From Gonapodya prolifera JEL478 (lineage: Eukaryota > Monoblepharomycota > Monoblepharidomycetes > Monoblepharidales > Gonapodyaceae), in contig KQ965839.1 in the NCBI GenBank assembly GCA_001574975.1, forward strand, positions 62,001-126,000: a stretch of DNA of 64,000 bases, read 5' to 3'. Below the pieces are notes generated by a model. The model was given only the letters and a program-made list of their open reading frames with translations. It searched no databases and was not told the origin of the DNA. A program made the position numbers and the translations under genes. This document shows positions 1 through 13,958 of the stretch, in pieces. Numbering within the stretch: position 1 is the first letter of the stretch; the number at the start of each line of letters is the position of its first letter.

Positions 1-1937
1 CATTCAATCTAGTCCAATAATTTGCCCAGGTGATAAAATTGCGAGTGCTGGTACTGGCCTGAAGTACGAAGTGTCGCAAGTTGGAATAATGGCACCAGAT
101 CCGATGCCCCTTCTTGCACTGTACGTCAGCTAATATCAAAGCTCTGCAATTTCGATGGTGAAAATCGCTCCTTGTTAGTCACGCTGGCCAAGTTGGATAC
201 CTGATCCTCGGAATGAAGTCATCGCACGAAGCCCGCGTTGGGGATACCTTCTACCATCACGGACAAGACGTTGATGTTCTTCCTGGATTCCAACCGGCCA
301 AATCGATGCTTTTCGCTGGGGTGTATCCGGTCGATTCAACGGAATTCGAAAAACTCTCTGAGGCGATTAACCGCCTCACACTAAATGACTCGAGTGTCAG
401 TGTTGCGAGGGAAACGAGGTGCGTTTAGATGGATTGATCCATTGTATTACGTTGCAGCCAACCACAAAATTTGCAAAAGTGCCGCTTTAGGACAGGGTTT
501 TCGTCTCGGATTTCTTGGAACCCTGCACAGTGAGTTATGAACAGATATGTTCGACAGCTCTCTGACTTTACATTCGCAGTGGATGTTTTTCGACAAAGAC
601 TTGAAGAAGTAAGTGGTTCATCGATTTGTTGGCGGAGTTACGAATCGAAAATACCTTGGCTTCTTTAGGAATATGGAGCGACCGCTATTCTCGTGAGATG
701 TCATCATTAAGCGATGTCTGGTGCAAAATTTCTGATGGTGGAACAATCTGATCAGTCCTCCCCAGTTGTCCCATATAAGATAATTCGAAAAGGTGGCAGT
801 GAACAGATCATCAATAATCCAGCAGGTACGTCCTTGCCTTGACCGAGGATTCTCTTTTCGAGGGTTCTTAATCAGAATCGAAGCATTCCCCGATCACAGC
901 GAGAGAGCTAATGTTGATGATATTCAGGAGCCAATGGTACGAGCGACTTTGATTTTTCCAGAGGAATACCTTGGAGAAATGATGCAGTTGTGCGGGGTGA
1001 GTGACTCTTCAGATGAAGAACCGGTCATAGGCTTGGTTAATCGGAAGTTTGCCCAGGATCACCGTGGTGAGCAAGAAGACTACACTTATCTTGATGATAC
1101 AAGGTTTGAGGACTTTGAGCTGGGATTCTTGAGCCTTCCCCGATGTTTATGTACCGGTCGATCGTTCTTAGGATCATAATGAAGTATCGCCTTCCGATGG
1201 GTGAAATACTCACAGACTTCTATGACGAGCTCAAGTCATTGTCCTCGGGTTATGCAACCTTCGACTATGACGACATTGGTTGGTTTCTGTTTGAAGATTT
1301 GCATGAAGACTTTTACCAATTCTGTTGCTGTTTTAGGGTATCAATCCTCTGATCTCGTTAGAATGAATGTGTTGCTGAATAGCAAGCCTGTCGATGTGCT
1401 TTCTTCTGTGTTGCACCGGTCGCAAGCGGAGCGAGCCAGCAAGGTTTTTCATTCCATGCACCCAAACTTCGACACTCTGTGGTATTAACCCGTTGTTTTC
1501 AAGATAATTACCAAAAGGCTGAAGGATGTCATTGATCGGTACGTATTGTATTTCGGGTTCCGGACCTAAACACGTTTTTTGAATAGAATTCTTCATCCAG
1601 ACAACTGTTTGAGGTTGTCATACAAGCTGAAGTCGCCGGGAAGATCATTGCTCGGGAAACGTAATGTTTTTGAATGGACGGAATGAGAGATATTACCTGA
1701 AATGTTATCTTCACCTAGGGTGTCGGCTCTTCGTAAAAATGTGACAGCCAAATGTGTGAGTGCTGTTTCCCTTATTTTGCTTGAACTCGTTCATGTTGTT
1801 CCTCTTCACAGTACGGTGGTGACATAACCCGTAAAATGAAACTCTTGGAAAAACAAAAAGAAGGGAAGAAAAAGATGCGCGCCATAGGCAACGTGAAGCT
1901 CTCACAAGAGGCGTTTCTAAGCATCGTAAAAAAATAG
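1..1937 (+). CDS. GUF1: Mitochondrial translation factor GUF1 (EF4/LepA family), 3' part
   Basis: This is the C-terminal part of the GTPase that back-translocates mitochondrial ribosomes; the start lies left of the window. The first bases encode the family stretch ending in [10 protein letters not shown]. After an intron comes [16 protein letters not shown], then [20 protein letters not shown], the EF4 hallmark. Later exons carry [36 protein letters not shown] and the LepA C-terminal domain with [20 protein letters not shown] and [15 protein letters not shown] before the stop at 1935-1937. At least six short introns are needed (for example after 120, around 420-475 and 690-780), so exact exon edges are approximate. 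The basic C-terminal tail, unique to EF4, is intact, and I see no frame break that splicing does not explain. Confidence 0.9.
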
Positions 1938-2023
1938 AAGTTTAGATATACTAGAAGTCTACACCCAATTCACGATTTGCCGTTGAGTCACTACCTGCAC
2001 CCAACTTCAGTCTTCCGAAAAGA

Positions 2024-3976
2024 ATGAATACCGCTAGAGAAGAGCTGAAAGTCACCCATGAAGTACGTGTAAAAGGCACCCTCTCATCAGCGAAATCCGC
2101 GTTCCATTCTCAACTGCTTTGGTGACGGCCACTCCAGGAGCTGGCAAGCATACAGAAAGCACTTGCAAATGATGAATTCAAGAAAATGTTCTTCGATTAT
2201 GTACAGGAAATCTCCGATCCAGAGAATATGAAGGTGGAATATCCCTTGTGGTGACCAATTCAAGAAACGCCAAATCTCTCCACCCATTTCAGCTTTACGA
2301 AGAAGACATCCGCAAGCTTGAGCTTGAAAAAGGCAACGACGTCAAGTTTGTGACACCAACGCCCGGTTTCGTTTTGAAGACGACGATTCTCAATCGTCCT
2401 CCAAAGGGTCACCTCAAGAATGATAGCGTAACAGAGGGCAGCAAGGCGTTCATCAATGTGTGCTCAAACAACGCTATTGGTGAAGCTAAGGCTAAAACTG
2501 CATTGAACGAGGGTGGAAGGAAAGGTCAGCAGTGGGAAATTCCTTACAGTCTGACTGCCCGGGAAGATCAAGACAAGGGTTCGTTCACTTCCTCCGCGGC
2601 TTCAAAAAGAAGTTTACGAGGGAAAATGTCAACTAATCTTCTCATCCTGCTCTGATAGCCAGTAAACCTTGCGCTGTGTATGATTTTATGGTCCATCCCG
2701 ACACAATCGAACTCTCAGGGGCCCTTCCTGGGTTCCGCAATCTACTGGTCTCTTCAGCTTTTGAAGGAATCGAAAAGCGATATGGGGTCAAAGTTAATCC
2801 AGGTAAGGAAATCACTACGCGACATAAATGTTCTTGTGTTGATTATCACTTCCAGAGTACAAGACTCTCAACTTGAAGTATAAAGGTGTTCCAACATCGA
2901 CTATGATGCGAGAAAAGAATCCCTCCGTGCAGCCAGCAAATGAAACGACAGAGGAGTTCCTCCACCGTATTAAGCGGGACCAAGATAAGCACCGTGCTAG
3001 AAAAGAGAAAGAAGAGTCACAACGCGAAGCGGAGCAACACCGCAAAAAGCTTATCGAGGAGCTTCAAGATGGGCCTGTTCAATCAGGGCGAAACACCACC
3101 TCAACTGTGAAAACACCGAAATATCAAATTATCCACAAAGGAAAATTCGACCTTGCGAATCACACGGAAAGGTCCTACACTGTGAAAACAATGAGACCTG
3201 AACAGCTGGTAGTGCGGGTGGAGTTACCCGGTGTCGTGAGTAAAGCTCAATTGTCAATAATCCCCCTGGAGCTGAATTCCGAGAATTGAAAGGTTTCCAT
3301 CGCCACCGCTAATCTGGACATGTCCTCAACTACACTGGATCTGATTGTTGCCAATCTTTACGAGCTTCATGTGTCCCTGCCGTTCGAGGTTGATGCTGAT
3401 CGAGGCGCTGCGAAATTCGACAAAACAAAACAAAGAATGGAAGTTACCCTTCCGGTTGTACCCCCAAAGGTGGAGATGTTACTGGTGAGATAAATTTTCT
3501 GTTCCAGGAATGTAGCATTATGGACCGATCTCACAATCTTGTGATAGCAAGAGCAAACAAACACGATCGCCGATGTGTCGACATCCATACCTGAAGAGGT
3601 TTCCTCGGCAGCCCCACTCAGTGCCAATGAATCACCAACGAATTCCTCTGAATGCGACAACGCTCCACAAGGAACAATCCAGCATCCTCCAGAGATTCCA
3701 CAAGTCATTGAGATTCAATCTGCGTGCAGAAATGAAGAAGCTGAACGTGTGATCAATGCTGTATTGCAAGAAGAAATGAATGAGAGCAAACCAAGTTGTG
3801 ATGCCGACAATGTAATTGCTTCAGGGAAGGAGGCGTCCGAGAGGATGGCACAGTCAGTCTCACTGGACAATGACGGCCAAAGTGATAATCAAGAAGGAGC
3901 TGTCCAACACTTGGGGGAGAGCTCCTTCAAAGTGGAGGAATTCTGCAGTGCGAGATGGCTAATGGAGTTTGATTAA
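2024..3976 (+). CDS. DNAAF2: PIH1-domain axonemal dynein assembly factor (Kintoun/DNAAF2-like)
   Basis: This is a cytoplasmic co-chaperone that helps preassemble axonemal dynein arms, so it marks an organism with motile flagella. The ATG at 2024 opens MNTAREELKVTHE. An intron (gtacgt...cag) leads to LASIQKALANDEFKKMF, and a second intron ends near 2289. The PIH1 N domain follows: IPYSLTAREDQDKG, VYDFMVHPDTIELS, VSSAFEGIEKRYGVKVNP and KYKGVPTSTMMREKNP. A charged coiled-coil linker at 2930-3060 leads to the C-terminal CS/p23-like beta domain (TPKYQIIHKGKFDLANH, ELVVRVELPGV, KFDKTKQRMEVTLPV). The tail beyond 3560 is acidic and of low complexity. The stop is the TAA of GAT TAA at 3974-3976. The family assignment is firm; assignment to Kintoun rather than another PIH1D paralog rests on the N-domain plus CS-domain order. 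Confidence 0.85.
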
Positions 3977-4251
3977 CTAAGTTGATTTTGGGCGGAGTGA
4001 ATTCGATTCGATAAGAGCGTGCGCTATGGACTCTATTCATGAAACTGCAATGTAGTGGCCCTACTGCAGCAAATGCGAGAATGCAAACATGGCTCAGCTA
4101 CTTAATCCACTTTAGCACATTAGCACATGAAAGGCACGTTCGTCGCAGAAATCAACCGGCTAGTGTGCCCGGGTTTCAGCCGCTTCCAGGGGCTTTGAAA
4201 AGAAAATTGTCGGTCATTTCGGGTACGTGGAATGAACACGACCGAAGTCAC

Positions 4252-5234
4252 TCACAGGTAAGTCTGAGTAACATAACAAGGAATGGAAGACATAACGAGG
4301 TGACGGCGGGGACAATCAAGTTTGGGACGGTGGGTCAATTCAAGTTCAGAACCTTCGAGTGCAACATGATACGGACCTTCGCCATCCGCCTTTGCATCGT
4401 CCTCGTTGTCCGAATCCATTTCGTCGTCATCGGGGGGCTGAACGATTTGACGAGATTATTACACCGACTGTCTCCCAACACCAACTGTTTCCATTCTCTC
4501 ACCAGGTCTCCAGCCATACCCCCGGGACCACCCATTCCACCCATGTTCGAGAACTGTGAGAAGTCCATATCGAAGGGGTTACCTCCGGCCGCGGCCGTCA
4601 CGTCTTCCTCGTCATCCTCGGACTTCCAACGGGTGAAGTCGGTCTTGATGTAGTGCGCTTTGTCCTTCGTAAGGCGGGGCCACCAGCCCTCAGTGGCTTT
4701 CTTGATGACGAAAAAGGAATTCCGGTCGGTGATGGATTGTTTGGAGGACTGTTCATTGGAGGAAGAACTTGGGTCATCATCTCCTTGAGAATTCCAAACC
4801 AATACTTACGTTCGGGTCAACTTCTTTGAACAAAGTCATTTCCGCTTGGTACGTCTTGTCCTTGTTCCCGCCCTGAAAGTAGAGGTCGGTAAAAAAACAA
4901 CACATCCCAACCGTTTCCGAAGAAAAGTCCAGAAAGTACGCAGGAAACGATTCGATCGAGCACAACGGCGCTATAATCGAGCGTCCAAAATAGCCCCAAG
5001 GTCAACACACCTCCCAGCTGAGAACCGAGTCTGTCAGTTTGACGGTGGGGTGGGGAACGTCCTGGACGTTGACTGTAACGTAGAGTTCGGTGGCATTTTG
5101 CGCTAGGGGATCGATTCATGTCGTGCGAGGTGCCGGAGAAGAGTAAGAGATTCCCGTTAGGAAAGATGACCAACAACCCACGTTCTCCTATTATCGATGG
5201 AGAACGTACCCCATAAGACTTCTGGGTACACCAT
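4252..5234 (-). CDS. SBA1: p23 / Sba1 Hsp90 co-chaperone
   Basis: This is a CS-domain co-chaperone that stabilises ATP-bound Hsp90. Exon 1 is only 25 nt (5210-5234) and encodes MVYPEVLW plus one base. It splices into a second exon giving AQNATELYVTVNVQDVPHP and VKLTDSVLSWE. A third exon gives GGNKDKTYQAEMTLFKEVDP, and a fourth gives the p23 signature DRNSFFVIKKATEGWWPRL and HYIKTDFTRWKSEDDEE. A Gly/Met-rich stretch (NMGGMGGPGGMAGD) and an acidic stretch (PPDDDEMDSDNEDDAK) follow, as is usual for this family. The frame then stays open to a TGA at 4252, giving a tail longer than usual; an extra intron there would shorten it. The start is set by the conserved MxxPxVLWAQ opening. Confidence 0.88.
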
Positions 5235-5499
5235 TTTCATAGACAATTGCGGTGGTGAACGGGATTCAAGGCGAGGACGGTCGAAAGTCGAGGTGTTCTG
5301 TTGTGTTCTTCCTGGTTCAGACACTGACCACAGACTCTTATTACATTATTACTTATGGTTGCTTTCCCCAAATTTTTTCCCGTAGAAGAAACGAGAGGAT
5401 TATGGCAGTTTTCCTTTTGCATAAGTCGTATTGAAATGACTGTTTCGTGGAGAATTGAAGTAACTACTGTTATTGCCACGCGCGTCTTCACATTTTCCA

Positions 5500-7258
5500 A
5501 TGTATTGCAAACCTGGAAAGCGCCGACGACCTTTGTTCTCCCTTCGATCCGGTCTTTACCTTGCTTTGACTGCAACGGCATGTCGCTTTATCTCCGCGAC
5601 TGCTTTCAATCCCACGTCGGTGTTCGAGGACGTCTTCGCGCGACCCCACTATCAAGTGTATTTCGGCCGCGATGTGGTCCGTCCATCAGACATTGTGAAT
5701 AACGTGAGAAATTTTTTTCGATTACGAAGGAGCAATGAGAGGTTCAATCATTGTCGGCTCTTCGGCATCACCTTCGATCACAGAACGATCCCTCTTTGGT
5801 TGTGATGCCGGCTGGAGGACGTTCAGGCCAGATCTACGCTTGTAGACTTCCCAGCATTCATCCTGGAGATGAGGCCGAGGCACACAAGGAGAGAGACCGG
5901 GCGTTGGCAGCACGGGAAGCAACGGATTCGGCAATGGAAGTGAGGGAAGCCCTCAGCGCGGTGCTGGACATGAAAAAGAAGTGCTTGCAATATGTAGGTG
6001 CAGAGATTGTGGAGCTACGCGAATTACAAGGAGCGGGGGGAAGGGGATGTGGTCATCGAGACGCGTAGAGTTGCACTCAACATTGGCGGTAAGGCCGGCT
6101 TTATAGCATTGGACTGAAACGCTCCACTTCTTCTCCTATGCTAGGGTCAAGGGTGGTTTACATATGAGTACTGCCACCTGTCCCATGTGCGACAATACCA
6201 CAAACCCGACCTCCCTTCTGTCGATGGTGCCGCCGAGTTCTACCTCGGCATAGACCAAGCATCTACCGTCGCTGAGAAACTGCGGCGGAAGAAACTTCTG
6301 GATGGCGGACGCTCACTCAAGAAGAGTGAGCTGAGAAGCACGGCAGTCGCGGAGGTCAAGGTTGGTGGGGACGGTCGGAAATACCTCAGCATTTGGTATG
6401 GCGATGGAACAGAGTGCGACCTTACCGGAAAGCCCCGTGTTGTAGAAGTCCAGGTGAGCATGGTGCAACCTTTCTGTCCATATCTCAAGACAAGATTGAC
6501 CGTTTCTCTTTCGCTCCTAGTTCCAATGTCCTGCGCGCCCCCACGACCCGCCAGACCACATAACCCTCATCCAAGAGGTTTCCACCTGCTCCTACCTCCT
6601 CGTCATCCACACGACCCGCCTGTGCCACCTCGCCCCCTTCAACCCGGTGGAGAACTCCCGCGTGGAGTCTATTTCGTGCGCCATGGTTGTCTCTGACGGA
6701 TACTACGAGTTGGTCCAGGCGGGTGGCGGATGGAGTGACGGGAAGAGCGCATCGGAAATCGGGGAAGGCGACCACGCGCAGACGGCGGAGGAGGGAGCAC
6801 GGCAAGGGCGTCTGACGGCCGCCGAGTCGTCGGAGCTGTTCCCGCACTTGTTTCCGACGGTGAACAGGATCGGGTCTCGCCACAAGTCTGACTGGCGGGA
6901 AGCGGAGGAGGCGAAGCGTCATCGCGAGAGCGAGCCGGAGGCGGACGACGAGCCTGCTGGGGATGGGAGCGGGCTTCGAGAGGTGAAGATTCGTGGTGCA
7001 GAGCCAGGCAAGCGACTGACGCTTGAGGACGTCATGAAGATTGTGGCGGACCAGTTGGGGGTTCATCTGGGCAACGACAACGAGGGAGACGATGACGCCG
7101 AAGACAGCGAGGACGCCAAGTATGTCAAAGTGGAGGATGCGGAGGGGAGGGATATACTTGTGAGGGTGTTCAATGGGGATGGAGCGGGCGAGCACGAGAC
7201 TATGGAGGAAGGGCGGAGAGAGAAGGGCAAGAAGGGCAAGAAGAAGGGAGACAGCTAG
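5500..7258 (+). CDS. YOS9: ER lectin of the OS-9/YOS9 family (MRH domain)
   Basis: This is a luminal ER lectin that delivers misfolded glycoproteins to the HRD1 ubiquitin ligase in ERAD. The ATG at 5500 starts a basic then hydrophobic signal peptide (LYLALTATACRFISA). The N-terminal region includes VFEDVFARPHYQVYFGRD, and the second exon has SGQIYACRLPS. A 151-nt intron (5995-6145) joins KKKCLQY to GQGWFTYEYCHLSHVRQYH, the core of the mannose-6-phosphate-receptor-homology domain. EFYLGID, GDGTECDLTGKPR and the Cys pair in TCSYLLVIHTTRLCHLAPF complete the domain. The C-terminal half is acidic and charged and ends in a Lys-rich tail without an HDEL-type signal. The glycan-contact residues look present. 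Convergent with RPL6. Confidence 0.88.
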
Positions 7259-7621
7259 AGAAGAAAAGTTTGTACATACATTGTATTGTATGAGTTGCTG
7301 CGATTTTGGCAATCTCGAGCATTGAGACCATCACCACATGTACAAATTGTGTTCCACTGTCCCATTGTTGTATGTTGTGACAGCCAGTGTACTCGTTTTT
7401 CGATTCCACGACGTCTGGCGCACCGCATTGAAGCTTTCCCATAAGTGGGACTTCATCATCAACGGAGATGTCACTGTCGTGTATGGTACATGTGAGACCC
7501 GACGGATGGCTGATCGTACATGGTCACAAGTGAATCAAGAATATGTGCGCTCTTTTCAACACCGATACACGACACTACAACACTATCACACGAATCAGCC
7601 CCACGCGCGTTCTACTGGCGC
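7259..7621. other. Intergenic gap between convergent YOS9 and RPL6
   Basis: This stretch of 363 bp lies between two 3' ends. I see AT-rich 3'-UTR-like sequence with TGTATTGTA-type motifs just after the YOS9 stop and no supported gene. Confidence 0.6.
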
Positions 7622-9133
7622 CTAGAACTTGAGCTCGTGAGCAACGTCATTGTTCTTCAGCGAGAACTTAGCACCGAGGTAAGCGCGGAGGAGGGGCTGC
7701 GATTTGACCGCCTTGAGCACCGCGGCGTCAACAGACTTTTGGTCCGCGAGGCGGGTCGAGGTGGGCTTCTTCTGCAAGAGGGGGAGGGGAACAGGTCAGT
7801 ACTGGGTTTCGCAAAACAGCCACGGCATGACGCCAACGGCTCAAACTGGACATCGTCGGTGGAATATGAGGGGGCGGCTCCCAGAGCGCCCATCAAGAGG
7901 CACCACGTGACCGCCTCCGCTGACATTTTTGCCCCCCTCTCTCGCATGTTCATGTTCACGCCGCACTCAAGGTCCACCGACGAGCGCCGCTCACCTTTCC
8001 GTCCTCGGGCTCAGCCTCGGACTTGTCGCGCTTGAAGTAGTCGTCGTCGAGGTGGTCGGGGATCTTGACGCCCGAAACGTCAATCTTGGTCGAGGTGGCG
8101 ATAACGTAGGCCTGGTTCACGCGCTTGAGTGGGACGCCGTTGATGCGGAAGGGACCGGTGACGAGGAGGAGACCCTGAAAGTGGTGCAAGAATTTTAATA
8201 TTTTAAGCCGACGAAACCAGGTCTCGTTTCGAGCACTGGTGCGGGTACAACCTCCACGTGGAACAATCGCCTCCGGGCGAGGAATCCCTTCGCGGCTGGA
8301 TCATTCGAATCCGGCCGACAGCCTCCGTACGATACTTGCTCTGCAATGAACGTATTCCGCTCCACATAAGATCATTCGCCTCCGGTCGGGATATGCGCTC
8401 CGCGAGAGTATATTGCGCTTCGCGAGTCACTCTCGTCCCGCGGATAGCCTCGGTCAGCGCCTAATTCCGCTTAGGCCTCTGTCCTCGCTGCGCTCAGACA
8501 GCTCGGTCTTGCGTGCTTCGCAATCTCCAACCCTCGCTCGTACTCACAGTCTTCTCGAGCTGCTTGAGGAATACGACCCTCTTGCCCCTGAAGCGGCCGG
8601 CAAGGAGGATGAGGACAGTTCCGGGGGTGATGGAGCCACGGAGCTTGGTGGGGCGGGAAGTCTTGCGTGACTTCTTGGGGACGGCGACGTCCTCGGCGGG
8701 GTACCAGCGGGAGGACTTCACGACAGGGACCTGATGGATAATGGATGGTGTCACGTGTTGTGTAATGTGGATCCATCTTCAGAACCATCTCCCTCCGAAA
8801 TCACAGATTATTGAATGCCGTTCCTTTCCATTTTTCGAAGAAGGTTATCCTCCCGCATTCCATCTTCGTTTCCACGGGTACTCCATAGCTGGTCCAAATG
8901 CCGCTGCTCCAAATCGATTTCTCCTTTCGATTCTTGAACCGAAGACTGACCTTGCGGACACCGCCATTCTTGGCACCTCCGACCTTCTTCTCGACGGTCT
9001 GACCCTCAGCCGACTTCTTGATGACGGCGGCGACTTTTCCCTTTCCCTTGTGGATGGCGCGGGCCCTGTAGACGGCCGACCTGGAGAGAGCGGGAACGCC
9101 GGGCTTGAGGAAGGAGTTGCGAGGGGCGGGCAT
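7622..9133 (-). CDS. RPL6: 60S ribosomal protein L6 (eL6)
   Basis: This is a cytosolic large-subunit ribosomal protein in four exons: 8951-9133, 8548-8730, 7994-8174 and 7622-7771. Exon 1 encodes the basic N-terminus starting [20 protein letters not shown]. Exon 2 carries the family core ([51 protein letters not shown]). Exon 3 has [19 protein letters not shown] and the YFKRDK motif. Exon 4 ends [20 protein letters not shown], the typical eL6 C-terminus. All junctions keep frame with GT-AG ends. Intron 2 (8175-8547, 373 nt) is unusually long and GC-rich and holds a repeat shared with an intron of LYS4, listed separately. Confidence 0.95.
8175..8547 (-). repeat. Repeat-built intron 2 of RPL6, shared with a LYS4 intron
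   Basis: Read on the gene strand, this intron holds three exact 12-nt blocks in the same order as the LYS4 intron at 50444-50692: gagcgcagcgag (8484-8495), gaggcctaagcg (8468-8479) and gcgctgaccgag (8449-8460). Further downstream both share cgcgaagcg followed by an aatat/ctctc/cggagcg string, then ccggaggcgaa. Variants of ggaggcgaatgat also recur within this intron. The homology is read directly; an introner-type origin is inference. Confidence 0.75.
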
Positions 9134-10551
9134 TCTTTTTGTGCAAGGCGGAGGGAGAAGGAAATGAGAAAAGGATGGGAGGAGTGCCGATGGCGAAGAG
9201 CGTGGAGGGGATTGGAAGACAGGTGAAGAGTGGAGCCGAAACGCGAGGGGGATGAGTGGGAGTGGCACGGCGAGGAATCCGCAGCGCACACGACTCACGC
9301 TGAGATGAATGGTCCGGGGGGTGGGAACTGTCTGCGTCGAGGTGTGCTGGATGGATGCCCGCAAGGAGTCGGTTTCACGGGGCTGTGCCACAATCCTTTG
9401 GTCACTGCATGGGAACCCGATCCTTCATCTTTTCCCGGAAAAAAGGTGAAGCATGCGACGCTATGAGCTGTTCAAACAGGTACGTAATACTATGCGTGAA
9501 CGGGTTGCATTCCGCCAGTATTCCATGGACACCCGAAATCATCTTTCTAGGTGGAATTCTGGAACATGGGAGAAGAATCTGCATTGGATGGGATGTATTC
9601 ACACATCTCAAAGATTTTCTTCAGTGCTTATAAATGGGCACTTGGCGTCTGGCGACACTGACAATATCCAACACCAAACGTCACCCACTTTCAAGGTTAA
9701 ATTCGCCTGCCCACTGCCCACTCTCCTCCTTGTTTGGGCAATGGTTGCATAGTATGTCACTTCAAGAGTCACTAGTTCTTTTCACCATCATCCCCCACAC
9801 TCTGATGACAAAATGGTTCGTTGTGGAGGGCGCCGTGCTCGGCAATAGACCACATCCGGAGAAAACTATCAAGTTATTTTCAGCGCTTTCTATCGCGACG
9901 TTTTGTAGACCCACGAGATCGTTCCCAGCTTCCCACTCTATCGATCGTATCTATACAGATTAGCGTAAAACCGTGTAAGTAAACACGCCTTCCCTCACTA
10001 TCTCGAGATGTCACAGGCTAGCACGTGAAGACGCCGGGCGAGCATTGCATTGTCACCCCACGACCGGGGCAAGTTGCTTGTCAAGCAAAGACACTTACTC
10101 CATTCGCTCTTGTGGCGTAGACTGTATAATGGATTGCTGAACGCGGAGGTTGATACAAGCAGATCTCTATTACGCTCTATTACGTCGTCAAGCTTAATGA
10201 CCTTCTACTTGTTTCAAGTATATACTGCCCAATAGAATGCATCTTGCTTGCCAAGTACCCCCCCCCCACCGTACGCTGTAAACAATTATCCCTATTTATG
10301 GTTCCCCCGTTTATATAAAGGTCACTCATCATCTGGCATCTCATTCTTGGTCGCATACGCCGAGCGACGAACCAAATTTGTCACCAGGGCGGCCGCCACC
10401 CAGGCGAAACCGGCGATTCCTTCATTGCGACCTCAGTCCACCTGCCTTTCCCGCCAACCTCATTCCAAATTCACCTCCCACCCATCGAGGCCCCGTTTCG
10501 CCTCCAGCCGTCACCAGGTAGCTGCGGAACTCCAATCGCCTCGTCGCCGTG
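9134..10551. promoter_or_regulatory. Divergent intergenic region between RPL6 and the first kinase
   Basis: This 1.4 kb stretch lies between two start codons, with no supported gene. It has a run of ten C at 10258-10267 and a TATA-like element (ttatataaag, 10311-10320) about 230 bp before the kinase ATG at 10552. Short open frames here have no family resemblance and no clear splice structure. Confidence 0.45.
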
Positions 10552-13400
<2,849 letters not shown>

Positions 13401-13958
13401 ATTGTATTGTAAGATGTCCAATTGTAAACAACAACCTTCAAATTTTGAGAAACTACAGTGAGCATGGTTGTAATCGTTTGCTGAAAAGCAGAGTGAAGGG
13501 AGCAAAGAAGTCAACTGCAATATACCGGCAAGCAAAAATGACCAATTGCAGCTGATTTTGGATATTCATATATGATCCAACAGTCGCTGAATATAATTGG
13601 TCAAATTCAACATATTCGCAAAAGAAAAGTTCCAAAACAGTTCATTTTAGCGCGCCCTGTCTCTCTCTCCTCTCTCTCCGCCCTCTGGGAGTGTTGCGCT
13701 CCATTATGAATTGCGCTACTTCAAAAGCGAAAAAGAGAAAAGCAAAACGTCGGGATATACTTAGTGGACCCCGGAGTAACTGGGCCTCCCAAGTATATCC
13801 CGATTCCAGCAAATTCTCGTCATATAACAAGCGGACCAGCCAGTCGGGCGTCGTATCACTGAATCGTCACCGAAAACCTCCTCTTCTACCGGGTTTTCAC
13901 GTCCAATCGTTCGGTTCGCTTCATCCCTTCCCCGGAATCCCACGATACCCGGCACGAG
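13401..13958. promoter_or_regulatory. Intergenic region between the tandem kinases
   Basis: This 558 bp stretch holds the 3' region of kinase A and the promoter of kinase B. It includes a CT-rich microsatellite-like tract near 13658-13685 (ctctctctcc repeats). No gene is seen. Confidence 0.5.

Noticed and set aside
8801-9391. Long minus-strand open frame overlapping RPL6 exon 1 and its upstream region
   Set aside because: It is out of frame with the conserved eL6 protein and lacks any family features.
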